DNA of 54,189 nt from Micromonospora qiuiae (GTDB lineage Bacteria > Actinomycetota > Actinomycetes > Mycobacteriales > Micromonosporaceae): assembly GCF_016863555.1 (NCBI RefSeq), contig NZ_BOPC01000063.1, positions 1 to 54,189 of the forward strand, written 5' to 3'. Below the pieces are notes generated by a model. The model ran no database searches. It was not told the origin of the DNA and saw only the letters and a program-made list of their open reading frames with translations. Positions 9,906-17,488 of this stretch are shown in pieces (positions within the stretch are counted from its first letter, which is position 1; the number at the start of each line of letters is the position of its first letter). Both the position numbers and the translations under genes were made by a program.

Positions 9906-9941
9906 TCAGGTAAGTACTCGCAGCGACCGGTACGACGACAT
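9906..9941 (-). CDS. ilvB leader peptide (attenuation)
   Basis: An 11-residue reading frame, MSSYRSLRVLT, with GAGG just before its ATG. It ends in Leu-Arg-Val-Leu-Thr. The regulatory codons include GTA (valine) and CTT (leucine), both normally rare in such GC-rich genomes, as expected for a sensor of charged tRNA. It starts 4 bp after the stop of the GGDEF-EAL gene and is followed by a hairpin and a T-run terminator before ilvB. Ribosome-mediated attenuation of ilvB operons is established in several bacteria; that it works here is inferred from the layout. Confidence 0.75.
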   Translation of the reverse strand: MSSYRSLRVLT

Positions 9942-9945
9942 GGCC

Positions 9946-12321
9946 TCAAGACTGACGCATCTCACGCGATGAGTCAACTGATCCCACATTCTGGTCCACC
10001 GTTCTCGGCGCGTCGCGGGCCGGCACGCCGACCGTACCCGGCGTGACCTGCTCGGCAGCCCTCTCGCCCGGGCGCGGGCCGGGCGCCGGTCGACGCGGCC
10101 GGGCGCCCGGTGAGGTGGCCGCCTCCAGCATCGCCTCCAGGTGCTCGGCCGGTACGCCCCAGCCGAACAGCGCGCCCTGGCCGAACCGGCAACCGGCGGC
10201 CACCACCGCGGCCAGTTCGGTGCGGGTGGTCACCCCCTCGGCGATGACCTCCAGACCGAACTGGTGCCCCAGCCGCATGACGATGTCGACCATCGGGGCG
10301 AAGGCCGGGCCGTCACGCCCGACCGGCCGCACCGGCTCGTGCTCGGCCACCAGCCCGTGATCGATCTTGAGGATGTCGATCGGCAGGCGGCGCAGCTGCC
10401 CCAGCGAGGAGTAGCCGGCCCCGAAGTCGTCCAGGGCGATCCGTACGCCGGTCAGCCGCAGCGCGGTCAGCCGCCGGATCAGCTCGTCGAGGTCGGTGGC
10501 GACCGCGTGCTCGGTCACCTCCAGGACCAGCCGCTGCGGCGGGACGTGGTGGGCGCGTAGCGCTTCGGCGACCTGGACCACGTACTCGGGGGCGTGCAGC
10601 TCGCGCGGGGAGACGTTGACCGACACCCAGACGTCGTGCCCCTCGGCCAGCCAGCGGGACAACTGGTGACACGCCTGGTGCAGCACCCAGGCGCCGAGCT
10701 TGGCGATCATCCCGCACTCCTCGGCCAGCGGGATGAACTCGTCGGGACGGACGTTGCCCAGCTCGGGGTGGTGCCAGCGCAGCAGCGCCTCGGCGCCGAC
10801 CGGGCGTACCGACGGCAGGGAGGCCACCGGCTGGAACACCAGGCGCAGTTCGTCGCGCTCGATCGCGCCGCGCATCTCGTGCTCCAGCGTGGTGCGCCGG
10901 CGCAGCAGCCGGTCGTAGGCGCCGTCGTACCGCTCGATCCGGTTCTTGCCGCGCTGCTTGGCGTAGCGCAGCGCGAGATCCGCGTGCCGCAGCAGCAGCT
11001 CCACGTCCGGCGCCTCGGCCCATCCGGCCAGCCCGATGCTGACCGAGAGGAACAGCGCGCCCTCGGGCTGCTCGTAGCCACCGGCGAGCACCCCCAGCAG
11101 CCGCTCGGCGACCGCGCCCGCCTCGGTCGGGCCGCCGGGCATGAGCACCGCGAACTCGTCCCCGCCGAGCCGGGCGGCCACGTCGCCGGGGCGCAGGTTG
11201 CCGCGCAGCCGCTGGCCGACCTCGGCCAGCACCGCGTCACCGACGTCGTGGCCGCGCATGTCGTTGACGTGCTTGAAGCCGTCCAGGTCGAGGCTGAGCA
11301 GGACGCAGGGCCCGCCCGCCTCGGCGCACCGGTGCAGCGCCCGCAACAGCCCACGCCGGTTGGCCAGGCCGGTGAGCGCGTCGGTGTGCGCGAGCTCGCG
11401 GAAGTGCGCCTCTCGCTCGGCGAGCCGCCGGGCGTAGGCGCGGGCCTCGTGCAAAGTGAGGTACTGCCGGGCCACCAGGGCGAACCCTTCCACGCTGCCG
11501 GCGACGACGCCCAGCGCGTCGAACCGGCCGCCCTGCAGCAGGTGGTAGATCGCCGAACCGGCCAGCGCGGCCATCGAGACGAGGCCGCACTCACCGTCGT
11601 GCCGGATCACGTCGACGGCGACCTGACCGGGCGGGTCGATCCGGCGCCCGGCCAGCGCGGCGGCCAGCAGCCCCCCGGCGAGGGCGAGCGCACTGATCGA
11701 GGTCACGACCGGACCGGCCTGGCAGAGCCCGGCCGCGAGGCAGAGCCCGCCGCAGGTCGCCACAGTGGTGCCGGCGGCCAGCACGGCGAGGCCGCGCCGG
11801 GGCGCCGAGACCCGGAAGACCATGATGGCGGCGAGGCCGGTGCTCAACGCCGCGCTGACCGAGGCGAGCAGGATCGCCGGGCAGGCCGCCGGGGTGGCGT
11901 CGCCGAGCAGCCGGGTCGGCTCGGAGAACAGCACCCAACCGACGAACCACAGCGCCGTGCCCAGGATCACACCGTCCAGGGCGAGCCGGGCGGCCGAACC
12001 CGCCGAGCCGGTCACCCCGGGCATCCGCAGCAGGCCGAGGCAGAAGAGCAGACCGCTGACGGCCGCGCCGAGCGCGACCACGCTCGCCACCCCGATGCCC
12101 TGCGGCGGCTCGTGCGGCCAGTGCCCGCTCCTGCTCAGGGCGACGACCAGCCCGGTCAGCAGGGTGAACAGGGCGACCGCCGTGGCGACGGCGAGCAGTG
12201 CGTACGCCTGGCGATGGGGTCCGGCCCGGCGTCGGGCGGCGGCGATCAGTAGTACGCCGGCCGCGAGGGCGACCAACGCGCTCAGCGCCGCGGCGCCGAT
12301 CATGCCCGGGGGTGGGTGCAC
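9946..12321 (-). CDS. Membrane GGDEF-EAL protein (c-di-GMP turnover)
   Basis: A 791-residue protein with about eight to ten hydrophobic helices in the first ~320 residues, then a GGDEF domain and an EAL domain. The GGDEF site is intact (RLGGDEFAVL) with an RPGD inhibitory site five residues before it, so it may make cyclic di-GMP and be product-inhibited. The EAL side is also intact: AEALLRW, EVTEHAV, DDFGAGYSSL, LKIDH and AEGVTT, so it may also degrade the messenger. The membrane part is not a sensor family I recognise. Start is GTG 12321 with a GGGGG stretch upstream; an ATG at 12303 is an alternative. Divergent from ilvD, and its stop lies 4 bp before the ilvB leader peptide. Confidence 0.9.
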   Translation of the reverse strand: MHPPPGMIGAAALSALVALAAGVLLIAAARRRAGPHRQAYALLAVATAVALFTLLTGLVVALSRSGHWPHEPPQGIGVASVVALGAAVSGLLFCLGLLRMPGVTGSAGSAARLALDGVILGTALWFVGWVLFSEPTRLLGDATPAACPAILLASVSAALSTGLAAIMVFRVSAPRRGLAVLAAGTTVATCGGLCLAAGLCQAGPVVTSISALALAGGLLAAALAGRRIDPPGQVAVDVIRHDGECGLVSMAALAGSAIYHLLQGGRFDALGVVAGSVEGFALVARQYLTLHEARAYARRLAEREAHFRELAHTDALTGLANRRGLLRALHRCAEAGGPCVLLSLDLDGFKHVNDMRGHDVGDAVLAEVGQRLRGNLRPGDVAARLGGDEFAVLMPGGPTEAGAVAERLLGVLAGGYEQPEGALFLSVSIGLAGWAEAPDVELLLRHADLALRYAKQRGKNRIERYDGAYDRLLRRRTTLEHEMRGAIERDELRLVFQPVASLPSVRPVGAEALLRWHHPELGNVRPDEFIPLAEECGMIAKLGAWVLHQACHQLSRWLAEGHDVWVSVNVSPRELHAPEYVVQVAEALRAHHVPPQRLVLEVTEHAVATDLDELIRRLTALRLTGVRIALDDFGAGYSSLGQLRRLPIDILKIDHGLVAEHEPVRPVGRDGPAFAPMVDIVMRLGHQFGLEVIAEGVTTRTELAAVVAAGCRFGQGALFGWGVPAEHLEAMLEAATSPGARPRRPAPGPRPGERAAEQVTPGTVGVPARDAPRTVDQNVGSVDSSREMRQS

Positions 12322-12430
12322 GCCCCCAACTTTGCCGGATGAGCGCTTCCCGTGGGGATCGGATGCGCAACTGGTGGGACATGTACCGCTCGTCGATCCG
12401 CTCCGAGTTCGGCGTGCCAGACTGGTATCC

Positions 12431-14278
12431 ATGCCTGAGCTGCGGTCGAAGACCTCCACGCACGGTCGGACGATGGCCGGTGCCCGGGCCCTGTGGCGGG
12501 CCACCGGGATGACCGACGACGATTTCGGTAAGCCGATCGTCGCCATCGCGAACAGTTTCACCCAGTTCGTGCCAGGTCACGTACACCTCAAGGACATGGG
12601 CGGCCTGGTGGCCGACGCGGTGGCCGAGGCCGGCGGGGTGGGCCGGGAGTTCAACACGATCGCCGTGGACGACGGCATCGCCATGGGCCACGACGGCATG
12701 CTCTACTCCCTGCCCAGCCGGGAGCTGATCGCCGACGCGGTGGAATACATGGTCAACGCGCACTGCGCGGACGCCCTGGTCTGCATCTCCAACTGCGACA
12801 AGATCACCCCGGGGATGCTGCTGGCCGCGCTGCGGCTGAACATCCCGACCGTGTTCGTCTCCGGCGGCCCGATGGAGGCCGGCAAGACGGTGGCGGTCGA
12901 GGGCGTCGTGCACTCCAAGATCGACCTGATCGACGCGATGATCGCGTCCTCGAACGAGGCCGTCACCGACGAACAGCTCGGCGCCATCGAGCGCTCCGCC
13001 TGCCCGACCTGCGGCTCCTGCTCGGGCATGTTCACCGCGAACTCGATGAACTGCCTCACCGAGGCGATCGGGCTGGCGCTGCCGGGCAACGGCTCGACGC
13101 TGGCCACCCACGCCGCGCGCCGGTCGCTCTTCGTCGAGGCCGGCCGCACCGCCGTGGAGATCGCCAAGCGGTGGTACGACCACGACGACGCCTCCGTGCT
13201 GCCCCGGATGGTGGCCTCCCGGGCCGCGTTCGAGAACGCCATCGCGCTCGACGTGGCGATGGGCGGGTCGACCAACACGATCCTGCACCTGCTGGCCGCC
13301 GCCCGCGAGGCCGAGATGGACTTCTCCGTCGCCGACATCGACGAGATCTCCCGGCGGGTGCCGTGCCTGGCCAAGGTCGCCCCGAACTCACCGCAGTACC
13401 ACATGGAGGACGTGCACCGGGCCGGCGGAATCCCGGCCATCCTCGGCGAGCTGGACCGCGCCGGCCTGCTGCACCGGGACGTGCACGCGGTCCACGCCCC
13501 CTCGCTGGAGCGTTGGCTCGCCGACTGGGACGTGCGCGGCGGCTCGGCCACCCCCGAGGCGATCGAGCTGTTCCACGCCGCGCCTGGCGGGGTGCGCACC
13601 ACCGAGCCCTTCTCCACCACCAACCGCTGGTCGTCGCTGGACACCGACGCCGCGGGCGGCTGCATCCGGGACCGGGAGCACGCGTACACCGCCGACGGCG
13701 GGTTGGCCATCCTGCACGGCAACCTCGCGCCGGACGGCTGCGTGGTGAAGACCGCCGGCGTGCCCGAGGAGTGCCTGACCTTCCGGGGCCCGGCGAAGGT
13801 CTACGAGTCGCAGGACGACGCCGTCACCGCCATCCTGGCCAAGGAGATCGTCCCCGGCGACGTGGTGGTGATCCGCTACGAGGGGCCGAAGGGTGGCCCC
13901 GGCATGCAGGAGATGCTCTACCCCACCTCGTTCCTGAAGGGTCGAGGGCTGGGCCGGTCCTGTGCGCTGCTCACCGACGGCCGGTTCTCCGGCGGCACCT
14001 CCGGGCTCTCCATCGGGCACGTCTCCCCCGAGGCCGCCTCCGGCGGGCTGATCGCCCTGGTCGAGCCCGGCGACGAGATCGTCATCGACATTCCGGCGCG
14101 CTCGATCGAGCTGAACGTGCCGGCCGACGTGCTGGACGCCCGCCGCGTCGCCCAGGAGAAGCGCGACCGCCCCTACACCCCGGTCGACCGCCAGCGCCCG
14201 GTCTCCGCCGCGCTGCGCGCGTACGCCTCGATGGCCACCTCCGCCAGCGACGGCGCCTACCGCCGCGTGCCGGAGTGA
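12431..14278 (+). CDS. ilvD: Dihydroxy-acid dehydratase
   Basis: Iron-sulfur enzyme that dehydrates the dihydroxy acids to the 2-oxo acids of valine and isoleucine synthesis. The 615-residue product matches the family length. Cluster cysteines are seen in CISNCDKITPGM and CPTCGSCSGMFTANSM, and the magnesium/phosphate segments in GPKGGPGMQEM and TDGRFSGGTSGLSIGHVSPE. The ATG at 12431 begins the family-like sequence; no clear ribosome site precedes it, so a leaderless transcript is possible. It is transcribed away from the GGDEF-EAL gene and ends in a strong hairpin. It is separate from the ilvBNC operon. Confidence 0.96.
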   Translation: MPELRSKTSTHGRTMAGARALWRATGMTDDDFGKPIVAIANSFTQFVPGHVHLKDMGGLVADAVAEAGGVGREFNTIAVDDGIAMGHDGMLYSLPSRELIADAVEYMVNAHCADALVCISNCDKITPGMLLAALRLNIPTVFVSGGPMEAGKTVAVEGVVHSKIDLIDAMIASSNEAVTDEQLGAIERSACPTCGSCSGMFTANSMNCLTEAIGLALPGNGSTLATHAARRSLFVEAGRTAVEIAKRWYDHDDASVLPRMVASRAAFENAIALDVAMGGSTNTILHLLAAAREAEMDFSVADIDEISRRVPCLAKVAPNSPQYHMEDVHRAGGIPAILGELDRAGLLHRDVHAVHAPSLERWLADWDVRGGSATPEAIELFHAAPGGVRTTEPFSTTNRWSSLDTDAAGGCIRDREHAYTADGGLAILHGNLAPDGCVVKTAGVPEECLTFRGPAKVYESQDDAVTAILAKEIVPGDVVVIRYEGPKGGPGMQEMLYPTSFLKGRGLGRSCALLTDGRFSGGTSGLSIGHVSPEAASGGLIALVEPGDEIVIDIPARSIELNVPADVLDARRVAQEKRDRPYTPVDRQRPVSAALRAYASMATSASDGAYRRVPE

Positions 14279-14288
14279 CCTGGTAGCC

Positions 14289-14319
14289 GGCCGGGGCCGT
14301 GCCCCTCACGGCCCCGGCC
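14289..14319 (+). terminator. ilvD terminator hairpin
   Basis: A perfect 13-bp GC-rich stem (GGCCGGGGCCGTG and complement) with a CCCCT loop starts about 10 bp after the ilvD stop. Confidence 0.85.
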
Positions 14320-14650
14320 TCACCTTTCACCGCCTGGAGCACATTCCTGGCGACCACCCGCAAGCACCACTGGCCATCCAGACAGCAATGCTGACTCCGG
14401 CTGCCCACCGGCGCTTGCCCCGCCCGGCCACCAGCAACGGCCAGGCTTTGCTTCCGCGACCTGATCCCCGATGGGGCGTCCAGTCGGGGCCCTGTCGAGT
14501 TGAGAGCGCGAAGGGATCGCGGTGATCGGCGGGTGGGTGGGAGTGCATCATGACGGCGGCTGGGCCCTGCCGCTCGGCTGAGGGGTCGTGATAGCGCAAA
14601 CGGGTCAGCTCGACAGCAGTCGATGGTGACATCGTCTGGGCCCGGGAGGT
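14320..14650. other. Non-coding decayed stretch
   Basis: About 330 bp with only short overlapping frames on the minus strand and no ribosome site. It adjoins a transposase remnant, so it may be the rest of a decayed insertion sequence, but I could not match it to a transposase core. Confidence 0.35.
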
Positions 14651-14848
14651 TCAGGTAGACCGCCGCCAGCCCATGGGCCGGAGCAGTTTCCGCCGTAGAG
14701 CTCGCGCGGATAGGGCGTAGGTCAAGGGCACCGGGCAGGGCGACCGTCCCACCTGCAACGAACCCAGGACTGGCGGACCAGGCGGCGGAAGCAGCGCCTG
14801 GAACTGCTCCCACAAAGGGTCGGTAATGAAGGTGGGCAGGACGGGCAT
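14651..14848 (-). pseudogene. Transposase N-terminal remnant
   Basis: The first ~25 residues (MPVLPTFITDPLWEQFQALL) resemble the start of IS5-type actinobacterial transposases, which open with a short 'LPxxLxxPLWxQFxxLLP'-like helix. After this the similarity stops and the frame ends at residue 65; no DDE catalytic core is present. It appears to be a broken insertion sequence left between ilvD and the MFS gene. Family assignment is from the N-terminal pattern only. Confidence 0.45.
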
Positions 14849-14890
14849 GCGGTCTTCTGATCGTCGTCGGCAGAGCGAAGGCGCAGGCCG

Positions 14891-14920
14891 CCGCGCCGCA
14901 GCCGTCGGGCTGCGGCGCGG
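14891..14920 (-). terminator. Terminator after the MFS gene
   Basis: A perfect 13-bp stem (14891-14903 with 14908-14920) and a GTCG loop lie 13 bp beyond the MFS stop codon. Confidence 0.8.
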
Positions 14921-14932
14921 GCGGCTGCGCTG

Positions 14933-16351
14933 CTACTCGGCCTGCGGCTGCGCCACCGCGGCAGCCGGGGAGCCGCTGATGACCGCTGCGCCGACGATCA
15001 GCCCGGTGACGGCGAGGGCCGCGGCGATCAGGAACGGGTCGCCGGCATGCAGGGCCGGGGCGAACCCGAAACCCACGTAGATGGCTACGCCGGCTGCTCC
15101 TCCGAGCTGGTCGGCTGCTCGCTGGACCCCGGAGGCGGTCCCGGCGTCCTCGTCAGTGGTCCCGCTGACAGCGATGTACTGCAGCCCCACGAGCCCAAAG
15201 CCCATGCCTGCTGCGATCAGCAGCATCGCCGGAAGCAGCCACGCTGCCCCGCCACCCATAACGGCCACGAGCGCGACCACTGCCATCGCACCTGCAGCAG
15301 CCGCGAGCCCGGTCAGCACGCACGCACGTGCGCCCCAGCGTTCCAGCAGCCGGGGCACGAGCACCGAGGCCGCGATCAGCGCCACCGCCAGCGGCAGCAT
15401 CGTGAGACCGGCCCCCAGCGGACCGATCCCGAGCCTGTCCTGCAGGTAGAAGGTGAACAGCAGGAACGAGGCCGACAGCGCGCCGCTGAGCAGCATCGTC
15501 GTCAGGTTCGCACGCACCCGGGCCCGGTCGGCGAAGAAGGCCAGCGGAACCAGCGGATTCGGCGACCTCGACTCGACCCGCACGAACCCGACAGCGGCCG
15601 CCGCTGCACCGACCAGTGCAGCCAGGCTCACCCTCAGGCTGGTTGCGGGCTCGCCCGCCTCGACGGCGGCGTAGACGAACAGCAGCGGGCACGCGGTCAG
15701 CAGGACCGCGCCCGGCAGGTCCAGGCGGACCCGCTCCCGCGAGGTCGGCCGGTCGGCCGGGACCAGGAGGAGCGCGGCCACGGCCACGACCAGGATGAAC
15801 GGCACCGAGATCAGGAAGACCCAGCGCCAGCCCAGGTGGGCGGTGATGATCCCCGAGAGGGCGAACCCGAGCACCAGGCCGCAGCTGGCCACGGCGGCCC
15901 ACACGCTCAGGGCGCGCGACCGGCACGGGCCCTCAGGGAAGAGCAGCACGATGGTCGCCATCGCCGCGGGAAGCGCGACGGCCTCGCACGCTCCCTGGAG
16001 CAGGCGCGCGGCCACCAGGACCGGGAACGAGGGGGCCAGGCCCGCCAGCAGGGAGGCTGCGCCGAACAGGGCCGTGCCGACCAACAGGGTGCGGCGGCGG
16101 CCCAGCAGGTCACCGAGCCGGCCGCCGAGCATCAGCAGCCCACCACCGGTGATGGTGTAGCCGACCACGACCCACGCCAGCGAGTGGCCGTCGACGCCAA
16201 AGTCCCTGCCGATCGAGGGCAGCGCGATGTTGACCACGGTCACGTCGACGGCGATGAAGAACTGCAGCATGGACATCGCGCACAGCACGAGCCATGCGTG
16301 CACAGGGGCGGGACTCTGCCCGCGAAAAGAAGAGGAAGTGCCTGAAAGCAT
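14933..16351 (-). CDS. DHA2-type MFS drug/proton antiporter
   Basis: A 472-residue multi-helix membrane protein, about 14 hydrophobic segments. It carries motifs of the EmrB/QacA branch: VDVTVVNIALPSI in the first helix, GGRLGDLLGRRR between helices 2 and 3, and the antiporter motif around GLVLGFALSGIITAHLG. Such proteins export cationic or hydrophobic toxic compounds; the substrate here is unknown. The ATG at 16351 has GGAGC 6 nt upstream. No TetR or MarR regulator is adjacent. It sits between a transposase remnant and a pseudogene, in a region that looks rearranged. Confidence 0.9.
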   Translation of the reverse strand: MLSGTSSSFRGQSPAPVHAWLVLCAMSMLQFFIAVDVTVVNIALPSIGRDFGVDGHSLAWVVVGYTITGGGLLMLGGRLGDLLGRRRTLLVGTALFGAASLLAGLAPSFPVLVAARLLQGACEAVALPAAMATIVLLFPEGPCRSRALSVWAAVASCGLVLGFALSGIITAHLGWRWVFLISVPFILVVAVAALLLVPADRPTSRERVRLDLPGAVLLTACPLLFVYAAVEAGEPATSLRVSLAALVGAAAAAVGFVRVESRSPNPLVPLAFFADRARVRANLTTMLLSGALSASFLLFTFYLQDRLGIGPLGAGLTMLPLAVALIAASVLVPRLLERWGARACVLTGLAAAAGAMAVVALVAVMGGGAAWLLPAMLLIAAGMGFGLVGLQYIAVSGTTDEDAGTASGVQRAADQLGGAAGVAIYVGFGFAPALHAGDPFLIAAALAVTGLIVGAAVISGSPAAAVAQPQAE

Positions 16352-16453
16352 CGATTGCTCCGTCGCTCTGAAGAGTTACCGAGCAGCACGAGGGGCCGCT
16401 CCGGACTGATCACGAAGCGGATGGACGTTCCAGGTGAGGTGTTGCTGTGAGCC

Positions 16454-16480
16454 GGACGTCCCGCCGCTAGCGGGACGTCC
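16454..16480. terminator. Strong hairpin between MFS gene and MBL pseudogene
   Basis: Perfect 11-bp arms (GGACGTCCCGC and complement) around CGCTA. It is 135 bp past the pseudogene stop and about 100 bp before the MFS start, so it may be the old terminator of the pseudogene or part of the MFS leader. Confidence 0.65.
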
Positions 16481-16614
16481 TGGTCACTGCGGCGCAAGCG
16501 GCCGAGCACGAAGCGCCTGACATGCGGCAAATGCTAGCAGCGGGCACCTGTGGCCCCGTGCAAGCGTCGCGCCTATCCGCGCGACCTCGCCCTCTTGAAC
16601 GAAGGGTCCGAGGT

Positions 16615-17143
16615 TCAGGTCTGGTCGAGTGGAACGACGAGGCCCTCATCGGCGACGAGCACTTCACCACCGAACGTGGATCGGGCCGAGGCGGCGGCCG
16701 CAGCCCGATCGTTGCCTGGCCAGAAATGGGTGAGCATCAGTTTGCGGGCGCCGGACCCCGCGCAACTCGAACGGGCCAGCTTGATACGTCCCCGGCAGCT
16801 CGTGGACGTCGAAAACGGTACGCAGGTCGACGTCGGGCTCCAGGCCGCTGAGACGAGCCAGCACCCCCGGTGTGCAGTACAGCGGCAGCCTGGAGCGGTC
16901 CCCTCCGCCGTACAGACGCATCCGAAACAGCCCGTGCAGGTCGATGCAATGGTCGGGGTGTTCATGGGTGATGACCACGGCGTCCACGACGCCGTCGGGA
17001 CAGTGAGCCAACAAGCGCGGCAGAGTCGCGTAGCCGAGGTCAAGCACCAGCCGGAAGCCGTCCCACTCCACCAGGAAACCGCTGCAGGCCCTACCCGGCT
17101 CCGGGTAGGCGCCGCAACTTCCGAGAACCGTGATCTGTCGCAT
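16615..17143 (-). pseudogene. Metallo-beta-lactamase-fold hydrolase, internally deleted
   Basis: From ATG 17143 the frame reads an RNase Z-like MBL protein: MRQITVLGSCGAYPEP, then the metal motif THEHPDHCIDLHG. Near 16750 the frame changes: the continuing frame runs into unrelated sequence, while the next frame over resumes the family's C-terminal end (KLMLTHFWPGNDRA ... EGLVVPL) and stops at 16615. The middle third of the fold, including the expected second aspartate/histidine metal ligands, is missing. The total is about 175 codons against roughly 245 for intact relatives (recalled, not computed). A deletion with frameshift is the simplest reading; a sequencing error cannot explain the missing segment. 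Confidence 0.75.
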
Positions 17144-17364
17144 CAGCACAGCATGAGCCTCGCGACGATCCGGTAATACCTGACGCCTCCACCGACAGGT
17201 ACAGGTGACCGGAACGAATCGTGGAGGTGCCGTGCGAGATCCCACAGCGAGGTTGACCGACCTCTTTCACCCGGCCCGCACCGCAGCCGGGCTGGGCGCG
17301 CAGCGCCGACGGTCAGCGGGTCCTCGCTGACGCCTACCTGATCAACTGACCAGAATCCGGTGCG
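17144..17364. other. Intergenic stretch with a possible 32-codon frame
   Basis: A GTG at 17232 with GGAGG just upstream opens a 32-codon frame on the plus strand. It has no recognised similarity and may be chance. Otherwise nothing is seen apart from the SulP hairpin that follows. Confidence 0.3.
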
Positions 17365-17398
17365 GAGGCCGGACGTCGCCCAGGCGGCGTGCGGCCTC
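17365..17398 (-). terminator. Hairpin downstream of sulP
   Basis: Arms 17365-17380 and 17383-17398 pair over 16 positions with two mismatches and almost no loop. It begins about 90 bp beyond the sulP stop and probably terminates the arsR-sulP transcript. Confidence 0.6.
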
Positions 17399-17488
17399 GC
17401 TTCAGGCTGTCAGCCGCAGAGCTCGGCTTGGGCGAAAAGCGCCATCCCGCCGCTCGCTGGGCCAGATGCAGTCGGCTTGACCCAGGCA

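Noticed and set aside
9972..9977. TTGACT as the -35 box of the ilvB leader
   Set aside because: The hexamer 17-18 bp downstream (CAGTCT or AGTCTT) is a poor -10 and would place the transcript start at or past the leader start codon.
17232..17330. A 32-codon frame with a good ribosome site
   Set aside because: There is no similarity to anything known and no context; a GGAGG followed by GTG is common by chance in this composition.
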